Assembly: GCA_947258705.1 (NCBI GenBank) | Contig: CAMYJA010000009.1 | Location: 57,936-121,935, forward strand | Origin: an uncultured Hyphomicrobiaceae bacterium | GTDB taxonomy: Bacteria; Pseudomonadota; Alphaproteobacteria; Rhizobiales; CAMYJA01 | Direction of reading: 5' to 3' | DNA length: 64,000 nt | Shown: positions 16,193-26,421 of the stretch, one piece after another | How positions within the stretch are numbered: the stretch's first letter is position 1 | Layout: each line of letters begins with the position of its first letter | The notes under the pieces: generated by a model | The model's input: the letters and a program-made list of their open reading frames with translations, nothing else | Database searches by the model: none | Told to the model about the DNA's origin: nothing | Made by a program: the position numbers and the translations under genes

Positions 16193-17425
16193 TCATGCAG
16201 CCTGAGATGGCGGGGCGTCATTTTTCGGCGGCGCCACTTCTTTCGGCGGAGCCACTTCATCGGCTCCGAAACGATAAAGCGCGCCGATGCCGACGATCGA
16301 GATAATGATGAAGAAAAGCACATAGAGCCTGTCGGAACCGGCACCGATAAAGCGCACCGCATAATTGATGATCGCGTCATATTGGAAGACGGCGATGGCG
16401 CTGCCGAGAAAACCCAGAATGCGCATCATGGACTCGGTGTCCTTGTTGAAACGGCTGAAGAAGAAAAACATCAGCATGACGGTCCAGGCTCCAAAGGCAA
16501 TGGAAACCATTGGCGCGAGCACCGGATAAACGGTCTGGCCGAAGGGACCGTAGGTCACGGATGCGGATTGCAGGAAGCCGTGATTGGCCGCGGGGAAAAA
16601 GAGCACGGCCAATGCGCCGACGATGACGCCCCGTTCGATCTTCGGTATGAGCGGCGTGTAAAACTCCTGGATCTTGTTTCTCCAGAAAGCGAGCAAAAGA
16701 CCAACCACGAAAAGCACCAGAAGAAAAAATGCCTTGAGCGGCAGAAGCACGGCATGCACGCGGCTCGTGAGCGAGTGATTTTCCGGCTTCGTGTAGAGCT
16801 TTTCCAAATTTGCGCTGAAATTTCTCTGTGCCTTGCAGCATTCATCGGCATTCATCAACTCGCCAGAGGCGAAGCAAAAGCGCCGTTGCGCGCGGGACAT
16901 GGGCTCCTCGAGCATCTTGTCTTTCTTGCATATGCGCACGAATTCCGACAATCCGTTTCGCTGCTGGCTTTCGATGCGGACCTGGGAGATGGCATTCTGT
17001 ATAGGCGTGCGCCGGCAGGGAGTTTGCGACGACCCGCAATTGGCCGGCTCGCCCTTGTCGGCCTGAATCACGGCCGGGCTGAGTTCCCAGAATGTCGGTA
17101 CGGGGCTTTTGATGATCGACCAGGCGAGGCTTGCGGATACGGCCGCCAATACGACAAAACCGAAAATGAAGCGGACCCGCCCCGCCGGCTTTACATGTTC
17201 CCAGTAAAAGTCTGTGAAAACGACCGAGGGAATATAGAAGGCGAACAGCGCAAGAACGCCGAAAGTGGGGAAGAAGACGAAGAGGTGGCTGTAAAGGGCG
17301 AGATGGGCGAACCAGTCGGTTTCGTAAAATTCATAGATCAGCGTACCGGTGGTGACCCAGAACGACAGTCCGAGCAACGTAAAGACAACGGCAACAAAAA
17401 TTTTCGACCCACGCATGACAGGCAT
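16193..17425 (-). CDS. Multi-pass membrane protein with a Cys-rich soluble loop, unknown
   Basis: 410 residues; not recognised. About seven or eight hydrophobic segments: three near the start (residues about 8-30, 45-70, 85-108), then a hydrophilic region of about 110 residues, then four more helices to residue 390. The soluble loop contains seven cysteines (for example NCGSSQTPC, RICKKDK, RRFCFASG, DECCKAQRN), suggesting disulfides in the periplasm or metal binding. The tail is Pro/Ala-rich with VAPPKEVAPPKNDAPP. It lies alone between the secernin-like gene (convergent) and thrS. An in-frame ATG four codons in (MRGSKIF) is an equally good start. Confidence 0.7.
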   Translation of the reverse strand: MPVMRGSKIFVAVVFTLLGLSFWVTTGTLIYEFYETDWFAHLALYSHLFVFFPTFGVLALFAFYIPSVVFTDFYWEHVKPAGRVRFIFGFVVLAAVSASLAWSIIKSPVPTFWELSPAVIQADKGEPANCGSSQTPCRRTPIQNAISQVRIESQQRNGLSEFVRICKKDKMLEEPMSRAQRRFCFASGELMNADECCKAQRNFSANLEKLYTKPENHSLTSRVHAVLLPLKAFFLLVLFVVGLLLAFWRNKIQEFYTPLIPKIERGVIVGALAVLFFPAANHGFLQSASVTYGPFGQTVYPVLAPMVSIAFGAWTVMLMFFFFSRFNKDTESMMRILGFLGSAIAVFQYDAIINYAVRFIGAGSDRLYVLFFIIISIVGIGALYRFGADEVAPPKEVAPPKNDAPPSQAA

Positions 17426-17539
17426 AACAATCCCCCTGATTTTCTCAGCCCTGAAGTCCGGAGTGGCTCCATTATGGACAATCCGGAGCGTAATTCCAGA
17501 GGGAAATAGATTGAGCCCTCTCTAAGGGGCGCACCGAAC

Positions 17540-19465
17540 TCAGGTCTGATCGGGCGGCCGCATCTCCGTTTTCAACGATGCGAGTGCTTCGTCGAGCGGC
17601 ATGACCGTCTGGTCCTTTGCACCGAGCCTGCGGATGGACACGGTTTTTTCATCCGCTTCGCGCTGCCCGACCACCATGATCACCGGCACCTTGGCGAGCG
17701 AATGCTCCCGCACCTTGTAATTGATTTTTTCATTGCGCAAATCGGTCTCGGCCTTGAAGCCGTTCCTGGAAAGCTCAGCCAGCACCTCTTGCGCATAACC
17801 GTCCATATCCGACACGATCGGACAGACGACCACCTGCAATGGCGCCAGCCAGAGCGGAAAATGACCGGCGTGATGTTCGATCAGTATGCCCAGAAAACGC
17901 TCGAGCGAGCCGAACATGGCCCGATGGATCATGACCGGAACGTGTTTTTCTCCGTCCTGTCCGATGTAAAAAGCGCCAAGGCGGCCGGGTAGGTTTAAAT
18001 CGACCTGGGTCGTGCCGCATTGCCAGTCGCGACCAATGGCGTCGCGGAGAACATATTCAAGCTTGGGGCCGTAAAAAGCCCCCTCGCCTTCATTCAGCTC
18101 ATATTCAAGTCCGGCGGCTTCCACCGCTACCTTGAGCGCGTCCTCGGCCTTGTCCCAGACTTCGTCCGACCCGACGCGTTTCTCCGGCCGGTCGGAGAAT
18201 TTGATGACGATATCGTCGAAACCGAAATCCTTGTAGATCGACAGCATCAGCTCGTTGATCTTGACGCATTCGTCCGTGATCTGTTCATGGGTGCAGAAAA
18301 TATGCGCGTCATCCTGGGTGAAATGCCGGACACGGAGCAGTCCGTGCAGCGCGCCGGACGGCTCATAGCGGTGAACCTTGCCGAATTCGGCGATTTTCAG
18401 GGGCAGGTCCCGGTAGGATTTAAGACCGTGTTTGAATATCTGTACATGGCCCGGACAGTTCATCGGCTTGCAGCAATAGACGCGTTCGTCGGGCGTGACG
18501 GTGGTGAACATGTTCTCGCCGAACTTTTCCCAATGGCCCGAGGTCTCCCACAATGTCCGCTCCATCATGTCGGGCGAATTGACCTCGACATATCCCGCCC
18601 TCTCCTGCATCCGGCGCATATAGCCGATCAGCGACTGGAACAGGGTCCAGCCCTTCGGGTGCCAGAAAACCGAGCCCGGCGCTTCTTCCTGAAAATGGAA
18701 TAGATCCATCTCGCGGCCCAGGCGGCGGTGATCGCGCTTTTCCGCTTCCTCCAGCATGTTGAGATGGCGCTTGAGATCCTTGTCACTGGCGAAGGCCGTA
18801 CCGTAGATCCGTTGCAGCATGGGATTGTTCGAATCCCCGCGCCAATAGGCACCGGCAATGCTCAAAAGCTTGAACGCCGTGCCGACCTTGCCGGTCGATG
18901 TCATGTGTGGACCGCGGCAGAGGTCAAGCCAGTCTCCCTGACGGTAAATGCGGAGATCCTCGCCTTCGGGAATGGCATCGACAAGTTCGATCTTATAGTC
19001 CTCGCCCTGCGCTTTAAAAAATTCCCTGGCCTGCTCCCGGCTCCACAATTCTTTGGTGAACGGTGAATTGCGCTTGATGATCTCACGCATCTTGGCCTCG
19101 ATTTTTTCGAGGTCATCGGGTTTGAAAGGCTCAGCCGGGTCGAAATCGTAATAAAAACCGTTTTCGATAACCGGGCCGATGGTGACCTGGGTGCCGGGCC
19201 AAAGTTCCTGAACCGCTTCCGCCATCACATGGGCCGCGTCATGACGGATCAGCTCAAGCGCTTCGGCATCGTCGCGGGTGATCAGGCGGATTTCGCCCGG
19301 AGTTTCGATGGTATCGTTCAAATCCTTGAGAACGCCGTCAAGGCTGAACGCCACGGCCTTTTTGGACAGGGATTTCGAAATGCTGGCCGCGACATCAAAG
19401 CCGCTCACGCCTTCATCGTATTCGCGTTCATTGCCATCGGGGAATGTCAGACTGATCTGGGACAT
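17540..19465 (-). CDS. thrS: Threonyl-tRNA synthetase
   Basis: 641 residues, full length. N-terminal TGS domain (about 1-62), editing/second additional domain with the [11 protein letters not shown] zinc-site motif, class II catalytic core with motif 2 ([17 protein letters not shown]), the catalytic-zinc residues ([10 protein letters not shown] and later MIHRAMFGS) and motif 3 ([14 protein letters not shown]), and a C-terminal anticodon-binding domain. It charges tRNA-Thr. It lies downstream of yidD with about 150 bases between, enough for its own promoter or leader; no T-box is expected in this group and none was seen. Confidence 0.97.
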   Translation of the reverse strand: MSQISLTFPDGNEREYDEGVSGFDVAASISKSLSKKAVAFSLDGVLKDLNDTIETPGEIRLITRDDAEALELIRHDAAHVMAEAVQELWPGTQVTIGPVIENGFYYDFDPAEPFKPDDLEKIEAKMREIIKRNSPFTKELWSREQAREFFKAQGEDYKIELVDAIPEGEDLRIYRQGDWLDLCRGPHMTSTGKVGTAFKLLSIAGAYWRGDSNNPMLQRIYGTAFASDKDLKRHLNMLEEAEKRDHRRLGREMDLFHFQEEAPGSVFWHPKGWTLFQSLIGYMRRMQERAGYVEVNSPDMMERTLWETSGHWEKFGENMFTTVTPDERVYCCKPMNCPGHVQIFKHGLKSYRDLPLKIAEFGKVHRYEPSGALHGLLRVRHFTQDDAHIFCTHEQITDECVKINELMLSIYKDFGFDDIVIKFSDRPEKRVGSDEVWDKAEDALKVAVEAAGLEYELNEGEGAFYGPKLEYVLRDAIGRDWQCGTTQVDLNLPGRLGAFYIGQDGEKHVPVMIHRAMFGSLERFLGILIEHHAGHFPLWLAPLQVVVCPIVSDMDGYAQEVLAELSRNGFKAETDLRNEKINYKVREHSLAKVPVIMVVGQREADEKTVSIRRLGAKDQTVMPLDEALASLKTEMRPPDQT

Positions 19466-19618
19466 GTCATTTTTCAGCCCGCTTTGTCAGGCTGCCTCTC
19501 AATCGCTGCATACTGCGCAGGTAAGACTAATTTTTCGCCGGGATGCTGGCAATCCAACCTTATCATCCCGTAAATATCGGCCGCTTTTGCCCCTTTGCGG
19601 CTGAAAAAGCAAGAGCAA

Positions 19619-19918
19619 TCAATCCTGCTTTTCCTCATAATGACCGAGCCGCCAGCGTCCATAGCGCCATGGCGCGAATGGATGCTTTTCGGACCTGATG
19701 TCGGGCACCGGATCATAACCATGCGAGCCCCAGGGATTGCAGCGCATGAAGCGCGCGAGCGTAAGCCAGATGCCGCGCCACGGGCCGTTGGTGTCAATCG
19801 CTTCGATCCCGTATTCGGAGCATGTTGGCGCATGGCGGCATTGGCGCCCGATGAAGGCCGACACGGTATAGCGATAAAGCAGGATCGGCGCCTTGGCGAT
19901 GGTCTTGGCGATGCTCAT
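19619..19918 (-). CDS. yidD: Membrane protein insertion efficiency factor YidD
   Basis: 99 residues. It has the compact YidD core: an amphipathic N-terminal helix (APILLYRYTVSAF), CRHAPTCSEYGIEAI, then TLARFMRCNPWGSHGYDPVP. Three conserved cysteines are present. YidD assists YidC-dependent membrane insertion at the inner face of the membrane. Its ATG overlaps the stop of the upstream scaffold gene by four bases (ATGA), so the pair is translationally coupled. Confidence 0.95.
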   Translation of the reverse strand: MSIAKTIAKAPILLYRYTVSAFIGRQCRHAPTCSEYGIEAIDTNGPWRGIWLTLARFMRCNPWGSHGYDPVPDIRSEKHPFAPWRYGRWRLGHYEEKQD

Positions 19919-20382
19919 GTCTGCGCCGCCCCGGCCCGGGCTTCGCGCCTTTTCTCTTCGATCTGGGAGATGGCGTCCACCACGGCATCAAAAACCAGCA
20001 TGGTCGATGTGTGCCGCGCCTTAAAGTCGCGGACAGGCTGAAGCAGTGCCAGATCGGACCATTTTCCGCCGGGGGGCGGACCGTTTTCCTTGAGCATCGC
20101 CGCCATTTGATCGCGCAGGGCTCTGAGTTCATCCGAAGTCGCCCCAATGATGTGATGCCCCATCACGGAGGCGGCCGATTGTCCGAGAAGGCAGGCTTTG
20201 ACCTTTTGACCATATTCGGTCACCCGGTCTTCCTCCATGACCAGATCGACGTCGATGGTCGAGCCGCAAAGCTTCGAATGGGCACTGGCGCTGGCATCGG
20301 GATTTTTCAGACGTTCCGAGCAGGGAATATTCGCCGCAAGCTCGAGAATGCGCCCGTTATAAATTTCGCTCAACAATGTCAT
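19915..20382 (-). CDS. IscU/NifU-like iron-sulfur cluster assembly scaffold protein
   Basis: 155 residues. The NifU_N/IscU fold is suggested by SEIYNGRILELAANIPCSERL, then SKLCGSTIDVDLVM (second conserved Cys) and KVKACLLGQSAASVMG (third Cys). The three cysteines at about 21, 39 and 64 match scaffold ligands, although the first is not in the classic NPRNVG context. Alphaproteobacteria often encode this form just upstream of yidD, as here. It probably holds nascent Fe-S clusters for SUF-dependent assembly. The C-terminus is an Ala/Arg-rich, probably disordered tail. Confidence 0.8.
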   Translation of the reverse strand: MTLLSEIYNGRILELAANIPCSERLKNPDASASAHSKLCGSTIDVDLVMEEDRVTEYGQKVKACLLGQSAASVMGHHIIGATSDELRALRDQMAAMLKENGPPPGGKWSDLALLQPVRDFKARHTSTMLVFDAVVDAISQIEEKRREARAGAAQT

Positions 20383-20789
20383 TGGTTCGCATATCCGCGT
20401 GTCTGGCCGGTCATAATCAGCTATTCGGAGGATTCTATACGGGCAAATGGACAGAGGCGGAACCGCTATGGCGCCGCCGCCCGGACTTGCAGCCGTTCAT
20501 TAGCCCCACTATATATGCAATGTGGGACTTAATGAAAGGCGGAAGGCGGGGTGGTGCGTCTTGAGCCTAAAGTCCCTAAGGGGAAGGGCATAACCACCTG
20601 ATTTTCTTGCTCTTTCCGCACAAATGAGATCTAGGATCAACAGATTTGCGAGGCCGGTACTTACCTCACATTACCCACCTTGGAATTTCAGATCGTCTGG
20701 CGCGGTCCGACCGGACCCAATCAACGGCGTCAATTACTCCAGGACGGGACTGCCTTTAACAGAGGACTGCCCAGAAGAGAGGACCAATC
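20383..20789. promoter_or_regulatory. Divergent intergenic region upstream of folE
   Basis: About 400 bases between the scaffold-protein gene and folE. It contains a short inverted repeat (TCCCTAAGGGGA around 20573-20584) and must hold both promoters. I see no gene, tRNA or recognised riboswitch. Short open frames here lack convincing ribosome sites. Confidence 0.35.
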
Positions 20790-21437
20790 ATGGACGCAGT
20801 TGTAAAAAAACTTCATGACAATGATCGCCCTGCCCTTGGCAAGGGCCCGGACATCGAACGCCCGTCACGCCAGGAGGCGGAGGACGCCGTTCGCACACTG
20901 ATCGCCTGGGCGGGTGACGACCCAAATCGTGAGGGTCTCATCGATACACCCGAACGGGTGGCGAAAGCGTATGGCGAACTGTTCAAGGGCTATGACCAGT
21001 GTCCTGTCGATATCCTGTCGCGTACCTTTGAGGAACCGGCCGGTTATGACGACATCGTGCTGCTTCGCGATATCGATGTGTATTCCCATTGCGAGCACCA
21101 CATGGTTCCGTTTATCGGCAAGGCGCATGTGGCCTATTTTCCGACCGACCGGGTCGTTGGCCTGTCCAAGCTTGCGCGGACGGTTGAGGTCTTCGCGCGC
21201 CGGCTGCAGACGCAGGAAACCATGACCGCGCAAATCGCCCATGCCATCGAGCAAGTGCTGAAACCGCGCGGCGTTGCGGTCATGATCAACACCGAGCACC
21301 AATGCATGTCCATGCGCGGCGTGCAAAAAGCCGGCGTGTCGACTGTGACAACCCAGTTTCTCGGCCTGTTCAAGGACGACGCCTCCCAGCGCGACCGCTT
21401 CATGTCGCTCATTGGAAATGGCGACGGTTGCCGGTGA
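20790..21437 (+). CDS. folE: GTP cyclohydrolase I (type IA)
   Basis: 215 residues. It has the FolE catalytic and zinc motifs: [20 protein letters not shown] (zinc Cys and His residues), [19 protein letters not shown], and [19 protein letters not shown] (third zinc Cys and the catalytic region). It converts GTP to 7,8-dihydroneopterin triphosphate, the first step to folate. It is coupled to hisI by a four-base overlap, a pairing common in Hyphomicrobiales. The ATG lies about 10 bases after an AGAGGA ribosome site. Confidence 0.97.
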   Translation: MDAVVKKLHDNDRPALGKGPDIERPSRQEAEDAVRTLIAWAGDDPNREGLIDTPERVAKAYGELFKGYDQCPVDILSRTFEEPAGYDDIVLLRDIDVYSHCEHHMVPFIGKAHVAYFPTDRVVGLSKLARTVEVFARRLQTQETMTAQIAHAIEQVLKPRGVAVMINTEHQCMSMRGVQKAGVSTVTTQFLGLFKDDASQRDRFMSLIGNGDGCR

Positions 21438-21925
21438 GTTTGTCCGACAAAGCAATATTTGCCGAACGCGGCACGACAGATGATATCGAGACCGGGTGCC
21501 TTTTCACGCCAAAATTCGACGAGAACGGCGTTCTGCCGGTTGTGGCCACGGATGCCGCGACCGGTGAAGTATTGATGCTTGCCTATATGAACGAGGAGGC
21601 TCTGGCGGAAACGATCAAAACGCGCCGGGCAACCTATTGGAGCCGGTCGCGGAAGCAGATCTGGCGCAAGGGCGAGACCTCGGGAAATGTCCAGCACGTG
21701 GTCGAAATCCGCACCGATTGCGATCAGGATGCGATCTGGATCCGCGTGAAAATGGATGGGCACGGCGCCGCGTGCCATGTCGGTCACCGTTCGTGTTTTT
21801 ACCGGTCCATACCAGAACAGGGCGGTACCGGTCGGGAGACGGAATTGCGCGTCACGGAAGACGCCAGAATTTTCGATCCCGACGACGTGTATGGCGACGT
21901 CGACGGCGACAGCGACAGCGGTTGA
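21434..21925 (+). CDS. hisI: Phosphoribosyl-AMP cyclohydrolase
   Basis: 163 residues from a GTG at 21434 that overlaps the folE stop (GTGA). [35 protein letters not shown] and the metal-site DCDQDAIW are HisI signatures, and [15 protein letters not shown] supplies the zinc cysteines. No HisE (pyrophosphohydrolase) domain is fused. It catalyses the third step of histidine synthesis. The acidic tail ([14 protein letters not shown]) is beyond the conserved fold. An upstream in-frame ATG inside folE (21302) is rejected because the family begins at the GTG. Confidence 0.95.
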   Translation: MSLSDKAIFAERGTTDDIETGCLFTPKFDENGVLPVVATDAATGEVLMLAYMNEEALAETIKTRRATYWSRSRKQIWRKGETSGNVQHVVEIRTDCDQDAIWIRVKMDGHGAACHVGHRSCFYRSIPEQGGTGRETELRVTEDARIFDPDDVYGDVDGDSDSG

Positions 21926-22080
21926 ACGTTCGACAGGATCAAGATGCGCTGCTCACAGGCCGGGCGGGCATATTGTTAACCAATATTTCCGTTATTATAT
22001 CCTCCATAAGTGCCTCAGAAAAATTTTAATCTATTCGTGGCACAATGCTTGCTCGTTTCTTTTCTAATGGGAAGGAGCTG

Positions 22081-23007
22081 ATGAAAGGAAAAATTGGTAT
22101 AGCACTTGGCGCGGGAGCCGCGCGTGGATGGGCCCATATCGGTGTTCTCCGCACACTCGCCAAGGCCGGAATTCATCCGGACATCGTCGTTGGTACCTCA
22201 ATGGGCGCCGTTGTCGGGGGATGTTATGCCGCAGATCACCTTGATCCCATCGAAGAATTTGCAGCCAGCCTGACACGGCGCAGTTTTTTCTCCTATCTCG
22301 ATTTCAGCCTTAAAGGGGACAGCCTGATTACCGGTCAGCGCTTGTGCACAAAGCTCGAGCAACGCATCAAAGCCATGCGGATCGAGCGGATGGGCCGGCA
22401 ATTCGCGGCTGTTGCCACCGAGGTCGATACGGGTCACGAGGTCTGGATCAAGCGGGGACGGCTGATCGAGGCGATCCGCGCTTCTTACGCAATACCCGGC
22501 ATATTCAGCCCGGTACAGGTTAAAAACCGCTGGTTGATGGACGGGGCTATCGTCAATCCGGTGCCCGTGTCCGTCTGCCGCGCCATGGGTGCCCGCACCG
22601 TGATCGCCGTCAATCTCAATTCGGATCAATCGGTACAGGGCTCCGTCATTCCAGACCATGGCAGCGACGATTTCGATATTTCAACCTGCCCCGAAAAGCA
22701 GCAGATACCGGACGACGCCAGTGGCACCCGCGGTGCGTTGAAACTTCTTCACAAACAGTTTTTCGGGGAAAGCGACGGCGCCCCCGGCATGACCACGGTC
22801 ATGCTCGATGCCGTAAACATTATGCAGGATCGCATTTCCCGCGCGCGCCTGGCCGGCGATCCGCCGGACCTGACGATCAGGCCACAACTCGGCGATGTGG
22901 GATTATTCGAGTTTTATCGCGCTCAGGAATGCATAGATGCCGGTGTAGAGGCGACCGAGCAGAAACTAAACGAAGTCGACGGAACTCTCGACATGTTCGT
23001 AAGCTGA
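22081..23007 (+). CDS. Patatin-like phospholipase, RssA type
   Basis: 308 residues from the ATG at 22081, directly behind GGGAAGGAG. The oxyanion loop is GAGAARGWAHIG (10-21), the nucleophile Ser40 lies in GTSMGAVVGG and the catalytic Asp154 in DGAIVNPVP: a complete Ser-Asp patatin dyad. Similarity to bacterial RssA/NTE-like enzymes includes ASYAIPGIFSPV. No signal peptide or CBS/cNMP domain is attached, so it is probably a cytoplasmic or membrane-associated lipid hydrolase. It follows hisI by about 150 bases and is convergent with the CBS-domain gene. Confidence 0.88.
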   Translation: MKGKIGIALGAGAARGWAHIGVLRTLAKAGIHPDIVVGTSMGAVVGGCYAADHLDPIEEFAASLTRRSFFSYLDFSLKGDSLITGQRLCTKLEQRIKAMRIERMGRQFAAVATEVDTGHEVWIKRGRLIEAIRASYAIPGIFSPVQVKNRWLMDGAIVNPVPVSVCRAMGARTVIAVNLNSDQSVQGSVIPDHGSDDFDISTCPEKQQIPDDASGTRGALKLLHKQFFGESDGAPGMTTVMLDAVNIMQDRISRARLAGDPPDLTIRPQLGDVGLFEFYRAQECIDAGVEATEQKLNEVDGTLDMFVS

Positions 23008-23057
23008 GGACCGGTCGTTTCGATGTCCGGGTTTCCGCGCGGCCAATCGAACCCGCT

Positions 23058-23489
23058 CTAGCCTGTGGAAATATAGTCGCGCATGGCCATTGCCTCCATC
23101 TCGGTCTCGGCAACACGCTGCTTCACCACGTCGCCAAGCGACACGATACCGAGAAGTTTATTGTTCTCGACAACGGGAAGATGCCTGTAGCGACAGGCGG
23201 TCATCTTTTCCATGAGGTATTCGACCGTATCCGCCTCGGTGCAGGTCACAACCTCTTTCGTCATGCAGCTTGTGACAGGCTCTTTCAGGCTATCGCTACC
23301 GTGTCGGGAAATATTCTTCACGATATCGCGTTCCGTGACGATGCCCGCAACCCGGTCGCTCTCATCCAGGACAACGACCGAACCAATACGCTTTTCGTCA
23401 ATTAGTTTCGACACCTCGACAATGGATGTGTCCGGTCCGACAGTGAGCACATCGCGCCCCTTGTCGTGGAGGATTGCAGCAACATTCAT
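23058..23489 (-). CDS. Two-CBS-domain protein
   Basis: 143 residues starting MNVAAILHDKGRDVLTV at 23489, with AAGGAAAA upstream; the longer open frame is not supported. Two CBS repeats: the first (about 8-62) has VSKLIDEKRIGSVVVLDES and GIVTERDIVKNI; the second (about 72-130) has MEKMTACRYRHLPVVENNKLLGIVS. Stand-alone CBS pairs bind adenosyl ligands such as AMP, ATP or SAM and modulate partners that are not identifiable here. Confidence 0.9.
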   Translation of the reverse strand: MNVAAILHDKGRDVLTVGPDTSIVEVSKLIDEKRIGSVVVLDESDRVAGIVTERDIVKNISRHGSDSLKEPVTSCMTKEVVTCTEADTVEYLMEKMTACRYRHLPVVENNKLLGIVSLGDVVKQRVAETEMEAMAMRDYISTG

Positions 23490-23851
23490 TTCATTTTCCT
23501 TCCGATATATTTTGCAGACCGGATAGCGCCGCAAGCCAAGCTTTCGGGCAGGTGCGCACGGGAGCGTTGGCTGCTTGTGGCGCGTGGGTATGGAGGCATC
23601 TGTTTCCCGGGGTTGAATTCTCACGCACCGCTACCGGTTAGCGGCATCGGCTTTTCAGCATCTCCCGCCCGGCACCGGATTGGCAGAGAACCCGTGAACG
23701 ACCGCCCCTTCTGCCTTCAAAACACGCGAGCCGGCCTGCATATCACCATGAATTGAATCCTGCTCTAAAATCGGCGGCAAAGCAAGCCCACGCGCGCGTT
23801 AGCCGTCCGGTAGGCACGAATAGTTTTTATCAGGGCTGTTGGCTTAAGATT
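23490..23851. other. Intergenic stretch between CBS and rhomboid genes
   Basis: About 360 bases between two minus-strand genes. It presumably carries the CBS-gene promoter and the 3' end of the rhomboid transcript. I found no stable hairpin, RNA gene or repeat. Confidence 0.3.
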
Positions 23852-24583
23852 TTATCGATCCAGCCGATCGCGGTTATTCGGATCGAAGTATCCGACCAGC
23901 AAGAATCCGGAAATAAAACCCCCGAGATGCGCCTGCCAGGCAATTTCTCCACCGCCCGTGAGTTCGCTGCCGCCAATGCCAAATATATAGTTGACCACGA
24001 TCCATATGCCGACAACGGCCAGGATGCGGGGATCGCGCAGGGTCTCCACGATGCCCGTTACCGGCACCGATTGCGGATCATCCCTCAAGTCCGAAATTCG
24101 GCCGCTGTTCGCGGCGGCAAAAATCACTCTCAATGCCCCGGCCATCAGTCCCGAGACAGCGCCTGATGCGCCGATGACGGGAACGGGCTCGCCGAACTTT
24201 GCGGCGAGGTAAAAAAGGGCGCCGACAATACCGGTCACGAGTGAGAAATTGATAAAACCGACGGCGCCGAAACGCCGCGCCATGAGGCTGCCAAACGCAA
24301 GCAACCAGGCTGAGTTCACCAGAAGATGGGTGATGTCGCCATGCACCGCCATATGGGTGACGAAGGAGGTGAGGCCGGCCAGTTCGCCACCCGGGAGATC
24401 CGGCTCGTAACCCGAATAGCGCGCCGGAATAAAGGCGAGTGCAAGCGTCAGCCAGACACTTTCTTCTGCAGGAAGCAGTTGACGCACAATATGCACGCCG
24501 ACAAATATTCCAAGAACGACCAGCACAGAAGTTGGTACATTGAATATCGGTTGATATTCAGGTTCGCTTTGTTCCTCGTCCAA
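23852..24583 (-). CDS. Rhomboid-family intramembrane serine protease
   Basis: 243 residues with six hydrophobic segments. Catalytic Ser140 is in VIGASGAVSG and catalytic His219 in AHLGGFISG; the HLLVN oxyanion motif is at 86-90, completing the rhomboid site. A soluble loop between residues 155 and 180 is longer than in GlpG. Rhomboids cleave membrane proteins near helix-breaking residues; the substrate is unknown. The short acidic N-terminus (MDEEQSEPEY) carries no extra domain. It is transcribed alone, divergent from the PAS gene. Confidence 0.93.
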   Translation of the reverse strand: MDEEQSEPEYQPIFNVPTSVLVVLGIFVGVHIVRQLLPAEESVWLTLALAFIPARYSGYEPDLPGGELAGLTSFVTHMAVHGDITHLLVNSAWLLAFGSLMARRFGAVGFINFSLVTGIVGALFYLAAKFGEPVPVIGASGAVSGLMAGALRVIFAAANSGRISDLRDDPQSVPVTGIVETLRDPRILAVVGIWIVVNYIFGIGGSELTGGGEIAWQAHLGGFISGFLLVGYFDPNNRDRLDR

Positions 24584-24856
24584 TCACTGTCCTAGCTTGT
24601 TATCTTGTTCGCTCGATCAAAACCATCGGCTTGATTGATCGACCATCTGCTTACCATGCCTGCGACCGATTAACCAAACTTCTCATGAAGTCGCCGCCCT
24701 CCCCGCCAAATATCATAAAATCCGGAGATTGGCACAAGGTCTGCTCAGTCCTTCTCAAATGGGATGGCAGGGACCAGATGCCGTTTCAAATCGGGACTGT
24801 TTTAAAGGAATAAACAGGCGGAACGTTCGAAAGACACCGGCCTGCAGAACAGAAAA

Positions 24857-25522
24857 TTGATTGGATTGGCAGATAGCAGGCGGTTATTCGTGGAAACAAC
24901 AACATCAAAAACTTTATACTCATACTGGAATGAAATTCGAGGATCGCGTATCGCGCCGCGACGTTTTGAAATCGAACCGACGAGCATTGCCAGCATTTTA
25001 CCCGAAACCTTCATACTCGAATATAAAGAGGGTTCTTCCACGACGTTCAGATTGGCGGGCACATTTATCTGCGATTTGTTCGGACGTGAGTTTCGCGGCC
25101 GGGATATTACCGAATTATGGAATGAACAGGACCGGCCGTTAATCGCTTCCGCAATACATTCCATCGCCAAATGCGGATCGGTAGCGATGGTTGAGGTTAC
25201 GGCAAGCTCACCTTCCGGACGCGCCATCGATCTTGAGATCTCAATGATGCCACTGGTACATTCTGGTGAAACCATAAACAGGATTATCGGCAGCATATCC
25301 ATGAGCGAACCCGTCATGCATCCATGTGTTGCGGGTGATGCGTTCGATAATCTCGAGATCAAACGAACCTCTCAGCTCTGGCCGGACGGGCGACCTCATA
25401 AAGTTCTGCCGGAAAGCGTTGTCGCCAGCGCACTCCCTCCCCGCATCGTTACCTCGAGCAACCGGCGATTCAGGGTTTTTGAAGGCGGATTGTCGCGTCA
25501 TCCCATTGCCGACCGCAAATGA
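24857..25522 (+). CDS. PAS domain-containing protein (PAS_5/DUF1491-like alphaproteobacterial type)
   Basis: About 221 residues. The N-terminal two thirds look like the compact PAS_5 family common in alphaproteobacteria: YSYWNEIRGSRIAPRR, then IASILPETFILEY, FRLAGTFICDLFGREFRGRDITE and a beta-hairpin ending RIIGSISM. There is no attached kinase, cyclase or DNA-binding domain. The start is uncertain: the first candidate is a TTG (24857), and a GTG eleven codons later (24890) precedes the conserved region. It stands upstream of a PilZ gene and may be a small sensor module. The family name is from memory; the exact Pfam number is unverified. Confidence 0.65.
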   Translation: MIGLADSRRLFVETTTSKTLYSYWNEIRGSRIAPRRFEIEPTSIASILPETFILEYKEGSSTTFRLAGTFICDLFGREFRGRDITELWNEQDRPLIASAIHSIAKCGSVAMVEVTASSPSGRAIDLEISMMPLVHSGETINRIIGSISMSEPVMHPCVAGDAFDNLEIKRTSQLWPDGRPHKVLPESVVASALPPRIVTSSNRRFRVFEGGLSRHPIADRK

Positions 25523-25791
25523 TCCGCCGCCTTTGGCAAGCGGATCGTCATCGCTATCCATCACGGCTTTCAGCCCCTTGATCGCGCCGATTGTCCAATC
25601 GTCATGATTCAGGTCTCTTTTTAGCATTTTCTTAAGCCTAAGATCGCATAGTTGGCCCGGTAAGCCGCACTAGCGGAGCCTGACCTGCAGCGAGCTCGGG
25701 CAGGATCGGTGAAACTCTGCCGGAGCCCGATCCTTTGTACCGGTTCGCAACCGATCCTTGATGCGGGATCAAATTACCTTTTGGAGCTAAA

Positions 25792-26421
25792 ATGGATACG
25801 AGTACTGCCAGCTTTTCTCGCCAAACTCAGGATGCCTCAGCCCGTACCAATGCTGACCGGCGCCGTTATAAACGCGTTCACCTCAATCTTCTGGGCCGCT
25901 TCATGCGACAGGATGAACACGAATATCCTTGCAAACTCAATGATATTTCTGTCGGCGGTGCGTCGCTCTTTTCGCCCGTTTCTGTTGTTATGGGCGAGCG
26001 TGTCATCGCCTATATCGATCAGATCGGACGTGTGGAAGGAAATGTGAAGCGGGTATTCGAGGATGGATTCGCAATCGATATTCAGGCGACGCGTTACCGC
26101 CGTGAAAAGATGGCGGCACAGCTCACCTGGCTTCTCAACCGTCAGTCTTTGAAAATTGCCGATGAGCGGCGTCATGGCCGCCTGGTTCCAAAAAACGAAA
26201 TCACCGAACTGAAACTGGCCGACGGAATAACCATCCAGTGCCGTCTCCTGGATGTTTCGTTGTCGGGAGCATCCGTTGAAACAACGGCACGGCCGGAATT
26301 GGGGCACGAAGTGATGCTCGGGAAGCTCAAAGCCCGGGTTTCGCGCTATCATGACAATGGGATCGGTGTCGAATTCATGGACATTCAAAATCCTTCGGCT
26401 TTGCGGAAATATTTTGGATAA
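25792..26421 (+). CDS. Tandem PilZ-domain protein
   Basis: 209 residues with two PilZ-type domains. Domain 1 (about 22-100): RRRYKRVHL supplies the RxxxR-like c-di-GMP motif and DISVGGASLF the (D/N)xSxxG motif. Domain 2 (about 125-205): ERRHGRLVP and DVSLSGASVE. Both motifs look intact, so it may bind c-di-GMP in both halves. No effector domain is attached. A LapG-type protease gene follows 360 bases later, and another PilZ gene lies at 36.3 kb, so a surface-adhesion or motility context is plausible but unproven. Confidence 0.88.
   Translation: MDTSTASFSRQTQDASARTNADRRRYKRVHLNLLGRFMRQDEHEYPCKLNDISVGGASLFSPVSVVMGERVIAYIDQIGRVEGNVKRVFEDGFAIDIQATRYRREKMAAQLTWLLNRQSLKIADERRHGRLVPKNEITELKLADGITIQCRLLDVSLSGASVETTARPELGHEVMLGKLKARVSRYHDNGIGVEFMDIQNPSALRKYFG

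Noticed and set aside
16382..17509. 375-codon plus-strand frame antisense to the membrane protein
   Set aside because: Charged, patternless translation; the minus-strand frame has coherent membrane helices and cysteine loop.
20560..20600. Riboswitch or small RNA upstream of folE
   Set aside because: Only a short palindrome is visible; no preQ1, THF or other known element was recognised.
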